64,000 nt of DNA from an uncultured Cellvibrio sp. (GTDB taxonomy: Bacteria > Pseudomonadota > Gammaproteobacteria > Pseudomonadales > Cellvibrionaceae), in NCBI GenBank assembly GCA_946480695.1, contig CAMLKG010000012.1:1-64000 (forward strand), in the 5' to 3' direction. Below are positions 8,643-17,644 of the stretch, piece by piece. A program made the translations under genes and the position numbers. Position 1 is the stretch's first letter, and every line of letters begins with the position of its first letter. The notes under the pieces are model-generated. The model saw only the letters and a program-made list of their open reading frames with translations, was not told the origin of the DNA and did no database searches.

Positions 8643-8780
8643 TCCCAAGGCTAATAGTGAATGCGCAAACAACCGGCACGCTGCACACAATTGCAGTGGC
8701 CGGATTGAAAGTAAAACAAATAATCTTGTATTTGATTTGTAGAAAAATCGACTTCCACAAACGGGAGCCTGTAGAGCCTG

Positions 8781-9422
8781 CTAATTCGAATTATCCGTGG
8801 CTTTTAGCGCAGTGCCTTGCATACGAAAATGTTTGGCGATCCAATAATCCAGGCTAATAAAACGCCCGGCTCCGTAAAATAATAAAACCAGGAGCATTAC
8901 AAAATACGTGGCGGCGAACTCAATACCATTTTTCAGTACAGTGAGATTACCGGCTTCGGTGAGCCAGGAGTAATTACCGTGTTCCTTTAACAGCGAAACA
9001 GCTGCTGATTTACGTGTTTGTGCTTCTTCAATCAAATCGGTCCGCCATTCCCAAGGTACTGTTAACGTTGATTCCGGTAGCGCATGCCAGCCAAATTGCC
9101 AATGCGCGGTAGCCGCGGCAACAACCATGGTGACCATCAATGGCAACGCAAATAAACGAACAGAAAATCCAACCAATAAAGCGATGCCACCCACAAACTC
9201 GGTTAATCCTGCCAGCGAGGCCATTAAATAGGGCATAGGCATACCGAGGTATTCGCCAAAGTAAAATGCGGTATCCTCAAGCGCTGTTAACTTGCCCAGG
9301 CCTGCCAAAATAAAAATAGGCGCTAAATAAATACGCAATGCCAATAGAGCGATAAAATCGGTCCAACGCAATTTGTCCAACACATCGAATATTCGATTTC
9401 CCAGTTTGATGATTGCTTGCAT
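8781..9422 (-). CDS. DoxX-family membrane protein, HvfX-like
   Basis: 213 residues with four hydrophobic helices (about 25-45, 60-85, 90-105 and 165-185) and the DoxX pattern LRIYLAPIFILAGLGKL. A soluble insertion of about 50 residues (HWQFGWHALPES to the next helix) between helices 3 and 4 is larger than in simple DoxX proteins. From memory, DoxX proteins of this shape accompany copper-binding RiPP clusters under the name HvfX. Its place at the end of the sigma/anti-sigma operon opposite hvfABC supports that role. GGGAG precedes the ATG. Biochemical function is unknown. Confidence 0.75.
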   Translation of the reverse strand: MQAIIKLGNRIFDVLDKLRWTDFIALLALRIYLAPIFILAGLGKLTALEDTAFYFGEYLGMPMPYLMASLAGLTEFVGGIALLVGFSVRLFALPLMVTMVVAAATAHWQFGWHALPESTLTVPWEWRTDLIEEAQTRKSAAVSLLKEHGNYSWLTEAGNLTVLKNGIEFAATYFVMLLVLLFYGAGRFISLDYWIAKHFRMQGTALKATDNSN

Positions 9423-9504
9423 CGGTGGTCTCCCGGTTTATAAAAATGATATGGATTGCGTTAAAAGGTGTATTGATCCTATGGCGATAGGTTTGGTCAC
9501 CCGC

Positions 9505-9543
9505 GCCGGGGATTGATCACTAGACTGGCAAATGCCGGGGATT
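9505..9543. repeat. Direct repeat GCCGGGGATT x2
   Basis: The decamer GCCGGGGATT occurs at 9505-9514 and 9534-9543, 29 bp apart, in the 125-bp gap between the anti-sigma gene and the DoxX-family gene. It could be an operator for separate control of the DoxX gene, or chance in GC-rich sequence. Confidence 0.4.
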
Positions 9544-9547
9544 CGTA

Positions 9548-9775
9548 TCAGGGATTGTCGTTTTTGCCTGGGTCGTCATTATGGAGATAATCATCCATTT
9601 TTTTATCACCGGCATATTTTTTGGCGATAACACGCATAGTAAGTAATTGTTTGCCAAAATTATCGCATGCTGAACACATCATTCTGTGCATTTTCAATGC
9701 AGCGCGTTCGCGCATATTCAGCTTGCGCTCTTGCGCTTCCGAAAGAAGGCGCGTGACTTGCCGGCAATTAAACAT
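9548..9775 (-). CDS. Soluble zinc-finger (zf-HC2/ZAS-type) anti-sigma factor
   Basis: 75 residues from ATG 9775, chosen because AAAGGAGG lies 5 nt upstream; a longer in-frame start would run deep into the sigma gene. The H-x3-C-x2-C zinc-binding anti-sigma motif is present as HRMMCSAC (His30, Cys34, Cys37) with an extra Cys4. There is no membrane helix, so it is cytoplasmic. It overlaps the sigma gene by 8 nt, the usual arrangement for an ECF sigma and its inhibitor. Inferred role: holds the sigma factor until metal or thiol stress releases it. Confidence 0.8.
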   Translation of the reverse strand: MFNCRQVTRLLSEAQERKLNMRERAALKMHRMMCSACDNFGKQLLTMRVIAKKYAGDKKMDDYLHNDDPGKNDNP

Positions 9776-10391
9776 GTTGGCCTCCTTTGGCAAACCAGTG
9801 GTTTTCCAGGCATTCGCGCAAACGCAATCGAGCGCGATAGAGCAATACATTCAGATTGGTTTCAGTGATTCCAACCGTTGCGCAAATTTCTTTGCTATCC
9901 AGCTCGATAAATTCTCGCATCATAAATACCCTCGCCTGGTGCCCCGGCAGGTGATTTAAACAGCCATCAAATACCCGCCAGAAATGCCGGTCTTCCATGT
10001 CGGCCTCGGGGTTATCCCAGGTTATGGGGTGTTCTTCTTTATGCCAAAAACCCCCGGCATTAAATAGGTCATCCAGTAATTGTTGGTCGTCGTCGGGGTA
10101 AACCGGTAAGTCTATCAGGTTAAGTCGCTTTTTCTGGCGAAGAATATCGGCAATTTTGTTTTTCAAAATAGCAAAGATCCATGTTTTAAAGGCGGCGCGT
10201 CCACCAAAGGAGCGCACATTTTTAAAAGCGCCAACCAGCGCCTCCTGGACAGCGTCCTCAGCATCGTTTGCATCGCCCAGTTGCAAGGTGGCGAATTTGA
10301 GCATTTGTCGGCGCACTTGCTGCAAATAAGCTTCATCGGCGATTAACGCGCTGTTGGTGTTGTCAACGGGTAAAGACGTATGGCTATTCAT
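9768..10391 (-). CDS. ECF-type RNA polymerase sigma factor
   Basis: 207 residues with only regions sigma2 and sigma4. Region 2 includes DANDAEDAVQEALVGAFKN and FKTWIFAILKNKIADILRQ. Region 4 includes LPGHQARVFMMREFIELD, then KEICATVGITETNLNVLLYRAR, a helix-turn-helix that reads the -35 element. A Gly/Asp-rich linker of about 55 residues separates them, longer than in most ECF factors. ATGA overlap with the upstream NrtS-like gene and 8-nt overlap with the anti-sigma gene show one operon. The likely regulon is the neighbouring hvf/cus genes; this is inference from position. Confidence 0.93.
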   Translation of the reverse strand: MNSHTSLPVDNTNSALIADEAYLQQVRRQMLKFATLQLGDANDAEDAVQEALVGAFKNVRSFGGRAAFKTWIFAILKNKIADILRQKKRLNLIDLPVYPDDDQQLLDDLFNAGGFWHKEEHPITWDNPEADMEDRHFWRVFDGCLNHLPGHQARVFMMREFIELDSKEICATVGITETNLNVLLYRARLRLRECLENHWFAKGGQHV

Positions 10392-10636
10392 AACGATTTT
10401 TCTTCTTTTTTGTTCTTTTCATTGTCGTAAGTGCGGTTGTTTTTTACCGCGCTAATGGTGGCGACACAATAGGGCACTAGGAAATTCAGGAAGATATGTG
10501 GCCATGAAATGTCTGTTCTCGCCCAAATGCTGCCACCTTGATTAATAAGGTTTAGGAGCAAGCCGACCACTATCGCTATTTTAACCGAGTTTCTTACGAT
10601 GCTCGGGCTTGAGGCTAACTGAAAAAAACTGGTCAT
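10388..10636 (-). CDS. NrtS-like small membrane protein
   Basis: 82 residues with two hydrophobic helices (about 17-33 and 46-62) and a charged C-terminal tail. The pattern SVKIAIVVGLLLNLINQG followed by FLNFLVPYCVATISAV matches the small NrtS family, proposed in cyanobacteria to be involved in nitrate/nitrite transport. Here it is the first gene of a sigma-factor operon, its stop overlapping the sigma ATG by 4 nt, so a sensing or accessory role is as likely as nitrate transport. GGGAG lies about 10 nt before the ATG. Confidence 0.7.
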   Translation of the reverse strand: MTSFFQLASSPSIVRNSVKIAIVVGLLLNLINQGGSIWARTDISWPHIFLNFLVPYCVATISAVKNNRTYDNEKNKKEEKSL

Positions 10637-11049
10637 TGGGTAGGGCTCCCGACTTCAGATTGGACTCCGGTAATAAATCTTTTTAACCAGTATGGCATAA
10701 AACTGTTGCCAGGCTCCGCGCCCAAGGATTATCCACCGAAACCCCCGTGTGCGCTAACAGTAGCCTCACATCGTTGACGATAAGGGATTGGGGCGGCCAA
10801 GGCAGGGTAGTGGCCATAAATTTTTCCTGTGGAGCAAATGAGGTTATCCAGGCTGTTTGTCGTTCCACCAACGTTTTTCTTACATTGATAGATGCAATGG
10901 GCCGGTCCGTGCACAGAAAATCCAGGTGCTGATAGTGTAAGAATTTTGCACCTGAAGACGACTAGTGTGGTGTAACAGATAAGGTTTAACTGAAAATTAG
11001 TTTATTCCGCGCGTTACCAACCCATTTTTAACAACCCAGGAGTTTATTC
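10637..11049. promoter_or_regulatory. 413-bp divergent intergenic region of the copper-RiPP island
   Basis: No gene is supported here. It must hold the divergent promoters of the sigma operon and of hvfA. A 7-bp inverted repeat CAGGTGC (10923-10929) / GCACCTG (10948-10954) with 18-nt spacing lies about 100 bp before hvfA. TGTAAC at 10971-10976 resembles the -35 half of many ECF promoters, but no matching -10 was found. AGGAG lies 7 nt before the hvfA ATG. Confidence 0.4.
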
Positions 11050-11373
11050 ATGAAAGCGACTATTAAAACCGGATTGTCCCTCAGCGCCACTATAGCCTTG
11101 GCGATGTTGTCAAATGCAACCCTCGCTGCCGAGAACCCGTTTTCTGCCAATACATTGGAGAGCGGATACCAACTGGCGCAAGCTGATTCCAAGTCAGCCG
11201 AAGGCAAATGCGGCGCTAAAGGCGAGGGTAAAAAAGCGGAAGGCAAATGCGGCGCTAAAGATGACAGTAAAAAAGCGGAAGGTAAGTGCGGCGCTAAAGA
11301 CGACAGTAAAAAAGTAGAAGGTAAGTGCGGCGAAGGTAAGTGTGGAGCCGAAAACAAAAAAAGCGAAGGCTAG
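11050..11373 (+). CDS. HvfA/BufA-type copper-binding RiPP precursor with five EGKCG motifs
   Basis: 107 residues. Signal peptide about 1-26 (LSATIALAMLSNATLA), then a leader NPFSANTLESGYQLAQ that matches the NPF...SGYQLA pattern of these precursors, then a Lys/Gly/Asp-rich core. The core has three near-identical 13-residue units beginning EGKCG, then two abutting EGKCG copies; the five cysteines (54, 67, 80, 93, 98) are all in EGKCG. In known members (oxazolins of Haemophilus, bufferins of Caulobacter) an MNIO enzyme converts these cysteines to copper-chelating heterocycles. hvfB and hvfC follow, separated by a terminator-like hairpin. The product is expected in the periplasm. Confidence 0.92.
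   Translation: MKATIKTGLSLSATIALAMLSNATLAAENPFSANTLESGYQLAQADSKSAEGKCGAKGEGKKAEGKCGAKDDSKKAEGKCGAKDDSKKVEGKCGEGKCGAENKKSEG
11197..11349 (+). repeat. Tandem 39-bp coding repeats of the EGKCG core
   Basis: Units of 39 bp begin at 11197, 11236 and 11275 and encode AEGKCGAKGEGKK, AEGKCGAKDDSKK and AEGKCGAKDDSKK. A partial unit at 11314 gives VEGKCG, followed by an extra EGKCG. The high nucleotide identity between units 2 and 3 suggests recent duplication and probable length variation between strains. Confidence 0.9.
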
Positions 11374-11444
11374 AGCGGGAAAGTCAACAATGAGTAGCTG
11401 CCTGGTCATTTGCTCGTTGTAATTTGCCTTGTTGATTCGGAAGG

Positions 11445-11472
11445 CTGACGCTAAATCCAGGCGTCAGTTTTT
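11445..11472 (+). terminator. Intercistronic terminator/attenuator between hvfA and hvfB
   Basis: CTGACGC (11445-11451) and GCGTCAG (11461-11467) form a perfect 7-bp stem with a 9-nt loop followed at once by TTTTT (11468-11472). Placed between the precursor gene and the enzyme genes, it would let most transcripts stop after hvfA, giving more precursor than enzyme. Confidence 0.75.
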
Positions 11473-11537
11473 CCGTTTATATGTTCGAAGGAATCCCGCA
11501 CCCTGTTGTTACAGGGATTTTAAACGAAGAGAAATTC

Positions 11538-12395
11538 ATGACCCAATCCAAAAAAAAGCTGTCTGGTGTTGGCATGGGGTTTCGTCGAGAACTTATCCCT
11601 GCCCTTAAACATTATGAGAACTTGCCTGTAGATTTTTTTGAAATAGCGCCCGAAAACTGGATGGGAGTCGGGGGCAGGCACGAACAGGCACTCCGGTATT
11701 TTATGGAGCGCTATCCATTTGTTTGCCATGGTTTATCTCTGTCGATCGGCGGCACAGAGCCGTTAGACATCGAATTTTTGCAGCGCCTAAAACAATTTCT
11801 TGATGACTACCAAATACCGATTTACACGGAACATTTGTCATGGTGTACAGATGACGGTCACCTTTACGATTTATTGCCTATCCCCTGCACCCGCGAGGCG
11901 TTGGAGTGGGTGGTGGGGCGTATCCAGCAAGTACAGGATCTTTTGGGCAGGCAGATCGGTGTTGAAAATGTTTCTTATTATATTGCGCACCCGGACGCGG
12001 AGATGGCCGAAGTGGAATTTATTAACGCGATTGTAAAATGTTCGGGCTGTTTCCTGCATTTGGATGTGAACAATATTTATGTGAATAGCAAAAATTTTAA
12101 CTTTAATGCTGAACAATATCTCCGCGGGCTGCCCCTGAACCAGGTGCAATATATTCATGTTGCCGGGCATCATACCGAGCCAGACGGATTACTCATTGAT
12201 ACCCACGGTGCTGAGGTTATCGATCCGGTATGGGAGCTCCTTGCCAGCGCTTATGGCAAAATGGCCACGACACACATCCCCACGTGCCTGGAGCGGGATT
12301 TTAATTTTCCAGGAGTTTCGAGCTTGATTAAGGAAGTGGAAATAATAAGGCAGTACCAACAATCTTCTGTAGCGAGGCGGGTTGGTAATGAATAG
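11538..12395 (+). CDS. MNIO-type (DUF692) RiPP maturase, HvfB/BufB
   Basis: 285 residues from ATG 11538; an upstream in-frame ATG (11481) abuts the terminator tract and adds residues unlike the family. TIM-barrel metal-ligand motifs of the multinuclear non-heme iron oxygenases are all visible: VCHGLSLSIGG, YTEHLSW, GVENVSYY, FLHLDVNNIYVN, IHVAGHH and LIDTHGAEV. The enzyme oxidises core cysteines of the precursor to thiooxazole or oxazolone/thioamide groups. It overlaps hvfC by 8 nt, as expected for a maturase and its partner. Confidence 0.93.
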   Translation: MTQSKKKLSGVGMGFRRELIPALKHYENLPVDFFEIAPENWMGVGGRHEQALRYFMERYPFVCHGLSLSIGGTEPLDIEFLQRLKQFLDDYQIPIYTEHLSWCTDDGHLYDLLPIPCTREALEWVVGRIQQVQDLLGRQIGVENVSYYIAHPDAEMAEVEFINAIVKCSGCFLHLDVNNIYVNSKNFNFNAEQYLRGLPLNQVQYIHVAGHHTEPDGLLIDTHGAEVIDPVWELLASAYGKMATTHIPTCLERDFNFPGVSSLIKEVEIIRQYQQSSVARRVGNE

Positions 12396-13119
12396 CCACC
12401 TCAGGAACTTTCAACTTTCACTCGGGCGTTATTTGCGCGACCCGGGTACTCAACCGTTACCGGAGGGTATCGAGCCCCGCCGCACTCGCGTTTATGAAGA
12501 GCTGTTATTCAACAATGTGCGGGGGTTTATTAATAGCTGTTTTCCCGTATGCAAATCGCTAACAGACGATGGGCAATGGCAATCACTCATCCGGCGATTT
12601 TTTAGGGAATGGAGGGCGACATCACCTTATTTTTACGACATCCCCAAAGAGTTTCTTGCGTATCTGCGCAATAGTGATGCGTTGGCAGATTTTCCAGGGT
12701 GGTATTTCGAACTGGCGCATTATGAATGGATTGAGCTGCATGTTGAAACCTTGCATGTTAAGTGTGGCGATTTTGAACCCTCTGGAATCCACACTAATCC
12801 AACACTCGTTAACCACTCGTTTGAGTGGCCAGTGCATAAAATAAGCCCGGAGTTTATTCCACCTGATCGGGAACCGACATTTCTTGCTGTTTTCAGGAAT
12901 GTGCGAGATGAAGTTACGTTTATGCAACTTAATGCGGCCACCAGTTTGTTGGTAGAGCTTGTAAAACCCGGGCCGATGTCAATTGATGGGTTGGCAAGGG
13001 CCATGGCAGCTCACCTGCGCTCCGGGCTCGACGATAATTTTAAGCGGCATATCCAAAACATTGTTGCGGAACTGACAGACGGTGGATTGTTTGTCGGTTC
13101 CGCCGGTCAAGGAGTCTAA
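12388..13119 (+). CDS. HvfC/BufC (DUF2063-type) RiPP recognition partner
   Basis: 243 residues from ATG 12388, inside the end of hvfB; GAGG about 10 nt upstream serves as ribosome-binding site, and an in-frame TTG at 12382 is less likely. The N-terminal domain (FQLSLGRYLRDP, YEELLFNNVRGFINSCFPV) is the DUF2063 putative DNA-binding-like domain; the C-terminal part is a winged-helix-like region with ELTDGGLFVG. In characterised systems this protein forms a complex with the MNIO enzyme and binds the leader of the precursor. Last gene of the hvf operon, convergent with the CusA-type gene. Confidence 0.88.
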   Translation: MNSHLRNFQLSLGRYLRDPGTQPLPEGIEPRRTRVYEELLFNNVRGFINSCFPVCKSLTDDGQWQSLIRRFFREWRATSPYFYDIPKEFLAYLRNSDALADFPGWYFELAHYEWIELHVETLHVKCGDFEPSGIHTNPTLVNHSFEWPVHKISPEFIPPDREPTFLAVFRNVRDEVTFMQLNAATSLLVELVKPGPMSIDGLARAMAAHLRSGLDDNFKRHIQNIVAELTDGGLFVGSAGQGV

Positions 13120-13194
13120 AACACTTGCAGCGATTGATGGCATGAGCAACACCGGAATCTTTTTGAACATGCCATTCACGTAATACAGTGGCGA

Positions 13195-16100
13195 TTAGCT
13201 GTTTTTCGGTGGTTCGGGTTGCCTCAACATTTGATAAGCCACCGGCAATAAAAATAACGACAATAATGGTGCTGTGATCATGCCGCCCAACATGGGTGCT
13301 GCAATACGGCTCATGATTTCCGAACCGGTGCCGGCGCCTGAAAAGATCGGTAGCAAACCCGCCACGATGACAGTCACGGTCATCATTTTGGGGCGAATGC
13401 GCAAAACGGCACCTTCCTGGATAGCATCGAGCAAGTCATCTCGTGTGGTTGCGCCCGTCTCCATGCGCCGCTGCCACGCCTGTTTCAGGTAGAGCAACAT
13501 AATCACACCGAACTCGGCCGACACACCGGCCAATGCAATAAACCCTACCGCTGTGGCGACGGATAGCTGGTAGCCCATCAGGTATAACAGCCAAATACCG
13601 CCGGTTAACGCCAGGGGCAATGTACCCATGATCAACAAGGCTTCATCCAATCGGGAAAAGGTTAGGAATAACAACAGCAGAACGATAGCGAGGGTCGCCG
13701 GGACTATCCATTGCAGGCGGGCATTGGCGCGTTCCATAAATTCAAATTGCCCCGCGTAACTGATACTGGTGCCCGGCGGTAAAGTCACCTGCTGCGCAAT
13801 GGCTTGTTGTAAAGCCTTCACCGTTGAGCCCAGGTCGCGCCCATGTACATCAATGTAAACCACGCTGGTAGGACGGGCATTTTCGCTTTTGAGCATACCG
13901 GGGCCGTCGGTGACTTTGATGGTGGCAATAGTGCCCAGTGTAATTTGGCTGCCTAATGGGGTGATGATGGGCAGGTTTTGCAGCTTGCCAATGCTGTCAC
14001 GCCAATCCCGTGCGTAGCGTAGGTTGATAGGGAAGCGCGCCCGGCCATCGACCACTTCGCCAACATTGGCGCCACCGATCAAACTGCCGACGACCGACTG
14101 CGCCTGGGTGATGCTCAGCCCATAACGCGCGAGCGCAGCGCGGTCGAAGCGGATATCCAGGTAGCGTCCGCCGCCCGTGCGCTCGGCCACCGCCGATGAG
14201 ACACCAGGTACCGTTTTGGCAACCCGCGCCAGATCTTGGGCGACCAGGTCAATATCGGCCAGGCTTTGGCCTGCGACCTTGGCACCGATCGGGCTTTTGA
14301 TGCCGGTGGCCAGCATATCGATACGATTGCGGATGGGAGGAATCCAGATATTGGCCAGCCCCGGTATCCTGACTCGCGCATCCAGTTCAGCCATGAGTTT
14401 TTCCGGGGTCATTCCAGGGCGCCATTGGTCGCGCGGCTTGAACCGGATGGTGGTTTCAAACATTTCCAACGGGGCGGGATCGGTGGCGCTATCACTGCGG
14501 CCCGCCTTGCCAAACACGCGTTCCACTTCAGGCACGGTTTTAATCAATCGATCAGTTTGTTGCAGCAAGCGGCTGGCTTGTTGGGTACTGAGCCCCGGCA
14601 AGGCACTGGGCATGTATAACAAATCACCTTCGTCCAGTGGCGGCAGGAATTCACTGCCTAGCTGGCTCAATGGCCAGGCGGTGCTCAGTAATATCGCTAG
14701 GGCAAAACCCCATGCCTTTTTCGGGTGGCGCAATACCCGGGTCAGGAGCGGGCGATAGCCCCGGATTAGCCAGCGGTTGATGGGGTTTTGGTGCTCCGGC
14801 GGAATCCGGCCACGAATCCAGTAACCCATCAATACCGGAATCAGGGTAACGGATAGTCCTGCTGCCGCTGCCATGGCATAGGTTTTGGTAAAGGCCAGCG
14901 GGCCAAAGAGCCGGCCTTCCTGCGCCTCCAGCGTAAATACCGGAATGAACGAGAGCGTAATAATCAGCAGCGAGAAAAATAGTGCCGGCCCCACCTCGGC
15001 AGCGGCCCGGGTCAATACTTGCCGGCGATGTTCACCGATAAGTTCCTGCGCGGGATGTTGCTGCTGCCAACGCTCCAGGTGTTTATGGGCGTTTTCAATC
15101 ATAACGATGGCGGCGTCCACCATTGCCCCGACAGCAATGGCAATACCGCCAAGGGACATAATGTTGGCATTTATCCCCTGGTGGCGCATTACCGCAAACG
15201 CGAGCAATATCCCGAGCGGCAAGGCAACAATCGCGACCAGGGCTGAGCGCCAATGCCACAGAAACAACGCGCAGACCACCGCTACCACAAGAAACTCTTC
15301 CAGCAGTTTACGGGTCAGGTTGGCCAGGGCGCGGTCGATCAACAAGCTGCGGTCGTAGGTGGTAACAATCTCGACCCCGGCGGGCAATCCGTTCTGTAGC
15401 TGCGCGAGTTTTGCTTTCACTGCCGCGATAGTGGCGCGGGCATTTCCGCCCGAGCGCATCACCACAATGCCACCGGTAACTTCGCCTTCACCATCCAGCT
15501 CCGCAATTCCCCGGCGCATTTCCGGTCCGAGTTGGATGTGGGCAACATCGGCCAGGGTGACGGGGATGTTATCGACCAATTTCAATGTTATGGATTTGAA
15601 ATCATCCAACGTACGCAGATAACCGCTGGCACGGATCATCAGCTCGGCTTCACCCAATTCGAGTACACCGCCACCGGTTTCCTGATTGGCTTGTTGCAGC
15701 GCAGTAATTACCGCCTCATGGGACAGGTTATGGGCTGCCAGGCGGAGCGGGTCGAGCACCACTTGGTATTGCTTGACCATACCTCCCACCGCAGCAACTT
15801 CGGCCACATCCGGCAGGGGTGCCAGTTCAAAGCGCAGGAACCAGTCCTGTAATGCCCGCAACCGGGCGATGTCGTGTTGGCCCGTCTTATCGACCAGGGC
15901 GTACTGGAATATCCAGCCCACGCCGGTAGCATCCGGCCCCAACGCCGGCCTGGCGCTGGCTGGAAGTTGTCCCTGCATTTGGCTCAAGGATTCCAGTACG
16001 CGGGAGCGCGCCCAGTAAAGATCGGTATCATCCCCAAACAGCACATACACAAAACTATCGCCGTACATCGAATAACCGCGCACAGTTTTTGCGCCGGGTA

Positions 16101-16326
16101 CCGAGAGCATTTTGCTGGCCAGGGGGTAAGTGACCTGGTTTTCCACCAGTTCGGGGGCCTGCCCCGGGAAACCGGTGCGGATAATCACCTGCGTATCCGA
16201 CAGGTCGGGCAAGGCATCAACCGGTGTGGTGTTGACAGCCCATACGCCCCAGCCGGCCAACAGCAGCGAGACCAGCAATACCAATACCCGGTGGGCGACC
16301 GACCAATGAATCAAGCGGCTAATCAT
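13195..16326 (-). CDS. CusA/CzcA-type heavy-metal RND efflux pump
   Basis: 1043 residues, full length for an HME-RND protein, with 12 predicted membrane helices and two large periplasmic loops. Family landmarks: [14 protein letters not shown] near the N-terminus, the proton-relay segment [18 protein letters not shown], and [15 protein letters not shown]. The last motif and [11 protein letters not shown] resemble the Cu/Ag-exporting CusA subgroup more than CzcA. It exports metal ions from the periplasm or cytoplasm using the proton gradient. The start overlaps the end of the adaptor gene by 8 nt. No outer-membrane factor (cusC/czcC) is encoded here, so a TolC-like protein elsewhere would be needed. 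Confidence 0.93.
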   Translation of the reverse strand: MISRLIHWSVAHRVLVLLVSLLLAGWGVWAVNTTPVDALPDLSDTQVIIRTGFPGQAPELVENQVTYPLASKMLSVPGAKTVRGYSMYGDSFVYVLFGDDTDLYWARSRVLESLSQMQGQLPASARPALGPDATGVGWIFQYALVDKTGQHDIARLRALQDWFLRFELAPLPDVAEVAAVGGMVKQYQVVLDPLRLAAHNLSHEAVITALQQANQETGGGVLELGEAELMIRASGYLRTLDDFKSITLKLVDNIPVTLADVAHIQLGPEMRRGIAELDGEGEVTGGIVVMRSGGNARATIAAVKAKLAQLQNGLPAGVEIVTTYDRSLLIDRALANLTRKLLEEFLVVAVVCALFLWHWRSALVAIVALPLGILLAFAVMRHQGINANIMSLGGIAIAVGAMVDAAIVMIENAHKHLERWQQQHPAQELIGEHRRQVLTRAAAEVGPALFFSLLIITLSFIPVFTLEAQEGRLFGPLAFTKTYAMAAAAGLSVTLIPVLMGYWIRGRIPPEHQNPINRWLIRGYRPLLTRVLRHPKKAWGFALAILLSTAWPLSQLGSEFLPPLDEGDLLYMPSALPGLSTQQASRLLQQTDRLIKTVPEVERVFGKAGRSDSATDPAPLEMFETTIRFKPRDQWRPGMTPEKLMAELDARVRIPGLANIWIPPIRNRIDMLATGIKSPIGAKVAGQSLADIDLVAQDLARVAKTVPGVSSAVAERTGGGRYLDIRFDRAALARYGLSITQAQSVVGSLIGGANVGEVVDGRARFPINLRYARDWRDSIGKLQNLPIITPLGSQITLGTIATIKVTDGPGMLKSENARPTSVVYIDVHGRDLGSTVKALQQAIAQQVTLPPGTSISYAGQFEFMERANARLQWIVPATLAIVLLLLFLTFSRLDEALLIMGTLPLALTGGIWLLYLMGYQLSVATAVGFIALAGVSAEFGVIMLLYLKQAWQRRMETGATTRDDLLDAIQEGAVLRIRPKMMTVTVIVAGLLPIFSGAGTGSEIMSRIAAPMLGGMITAPLLSLFLLPVAYQMLRQPEPPKNS

Positions 16327-17551
16327 GGTCGTGTCCTCCCGCTCGGTGGGGTGCGATCCCCAAAAAGGAAGCTTCGGAATCCAGCAGGAACTGGCCGCTC
16401 GCCACTACCTCCTGGTTTTCCTCCAGGCCCTCGCGAATCAGTGTCTGGTTACCCATCTCAGGGCCGACAATAACCTCCACCGGGCGAAAGCGGCCATTGG
16501 GCTCAGCCAGCATGGTAAAGGTCCGTTTGCCCGTGCGGATTACCGCCTCAGTGGGCACGAACAATCCGCTCCCAGCGGAGGATGATTGCAAGAGTACACG
16601 TCCGCTGGTGCCAGGCTTCAGGCGTCCCCCCGGGTTATCCAGCAAGATGCGCGCGGTCAATGTGCGGGTATTGTCATTGAGTGAAGGCAGCAGGTATTCC
16701 AGTGTGCCGGTCAGGGGCGGATCACCAGGATTCGCGGAATAAAAAATCGCCTTGTCGCCCGCGCGCACGCCGGTCGCCTGCGCTTCGGGAATGGCGGCAT
16801 CCAGCCACAGGTTATCCAGGTTACTCAGCTTCGCCAGCGTAGCGCCGCTGCCCAGCGCCATACCGGTTTTAACCTCCAGCATATCCACCACACCGGTGAT
16901 GGGCGAGGCGATGGTTACCCGGGTTTCCGGTTGGCGGGATTTTTCCACCTGGGCAATTAACGAATCAGGCATACCCAGCAATTGCAGGCGCGCGCGCAAT
17001 GTCGCTAGCAAATGCGGGTTTTGGTCAATCGGCTGGGAGAGTAACTCGTTCTGGGCATCCAGCCATTCGGGAATTTGGAATTCCGCAATCGGTTGGCCGA
17101 CACTGACCTGGTCGCCTACCGCCAGGGGCCAGGCTTTTTCCACAAAACCCGCTGCGCGCAGTTGCAGTATTACCTGGTTCCGTTCGTTAACCCTGAGGTA
17201 TCCAACCACTTCCAGCTCACTGTGTATCGGCAGGCGCCGAACCCTGGCTTTACGCATACCGAGGCTTTGCACCAGTCCTGCGTCAACCGTTAATGCGGGA
17301 GCTACTTCGTCCATTTCGGCGTATTTGGGGACCAATTCCATGTCCATAAATGGCGACTTGCCCGGCTTATCAAAATGCTGGTCGGGCACCATCGGGTCAT
17401 ACCAATAGAGCACCCGGGGTTCTTCTTTAATTGGATCGGGTGGTGGGGCAAGAGAGGCTTCATCCGATTGCCAGATGGCCCCCATGGCGATACCAAGTAC
17501 CAGCGTGCTTAATGCAACGGGCACCCACAGGCGTAATGAATTAGGTTTCAT
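16319..17551 (-). CDS. CusB-type periplasmic adaptor with heavy-metal-binding domain
   Basis: 410 residues. N-terminal membrane anchor/signal ([16 protein letters not shown]), then a short heavy-metal-binding domain [10 protein letters not shown] ... [14 protein letters not shown] (about 47-77). A barrel-sandwich/hairpin region follows, then the beta-barrel and membrane-proximal domains ([23 protein letters not shown]-like segment, [21 protein letters not shown]). The Met-rich DPM...MDMELVP motif is typical of Cu/Ag adaptors. AGGA lies 8 nt before the ATG. It bridges the RND pump to an outer-membrane channel and hands over metal. Confidence 0.92.
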   Translation of the reverse strand: MKPNSLRLWVPVALSTLVLGIAMGAIWQSDEASLAPPPDPIKEEPRVLYWYDPMVPDQHFDKPGKSPFMDMELVPKYAEMDEVAPALTVDAGLVQSLGMRKARVRRLPIHSELEVVGYLRVNERNQVILQLRAAGFVEKAWPLAVGDQVSVGQPIAEFQIPEWLDAQNELLSQPIDQNPHLLATLRARLQLLGMPDSLIAQVEKSRQPETRVTIASPITGVVDMLEVKTGMALGSGATLAKLSNLDNLWLDAAIPEAQATGVRAGDKAIFYSANPGDPPLTGTLEYLLPSLNDNTRTLTARILLDNPGGRLKPGTSGRVLLQSSSAGSGLFVPTEAVIRTGKRTFTMLAEPNGRFRPVEVIVGPEMGNQTLIREGLEENQEVVASGQFLLDSEASFLGIAPHRAGGHDHD

Positions 17552-17644
17552 ACAAAAATCCTGAAAGACGATAAAAAACCGTCCACCTGGAAAAACCGTA
17601 TCCGGGCATAGCCCAAATCGATCCAGGCGGAGTTATCAAGTCGA

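Noticed and set aside
10920..11010. TGTAAC at 10971-10976 as an ECF promoter -35 for hvfA
   Set aside because: No convincing -10 element at the usual 16-17-nt distance, and the resembling site on the sigma-operon side has different spacing.
11028..11409. Open frames antisense to the EGKCG repeats
   Set aside because: Long frames on the other strand are a by-product of the repetitive composition and have no ribosome-binding site or family resemblance.
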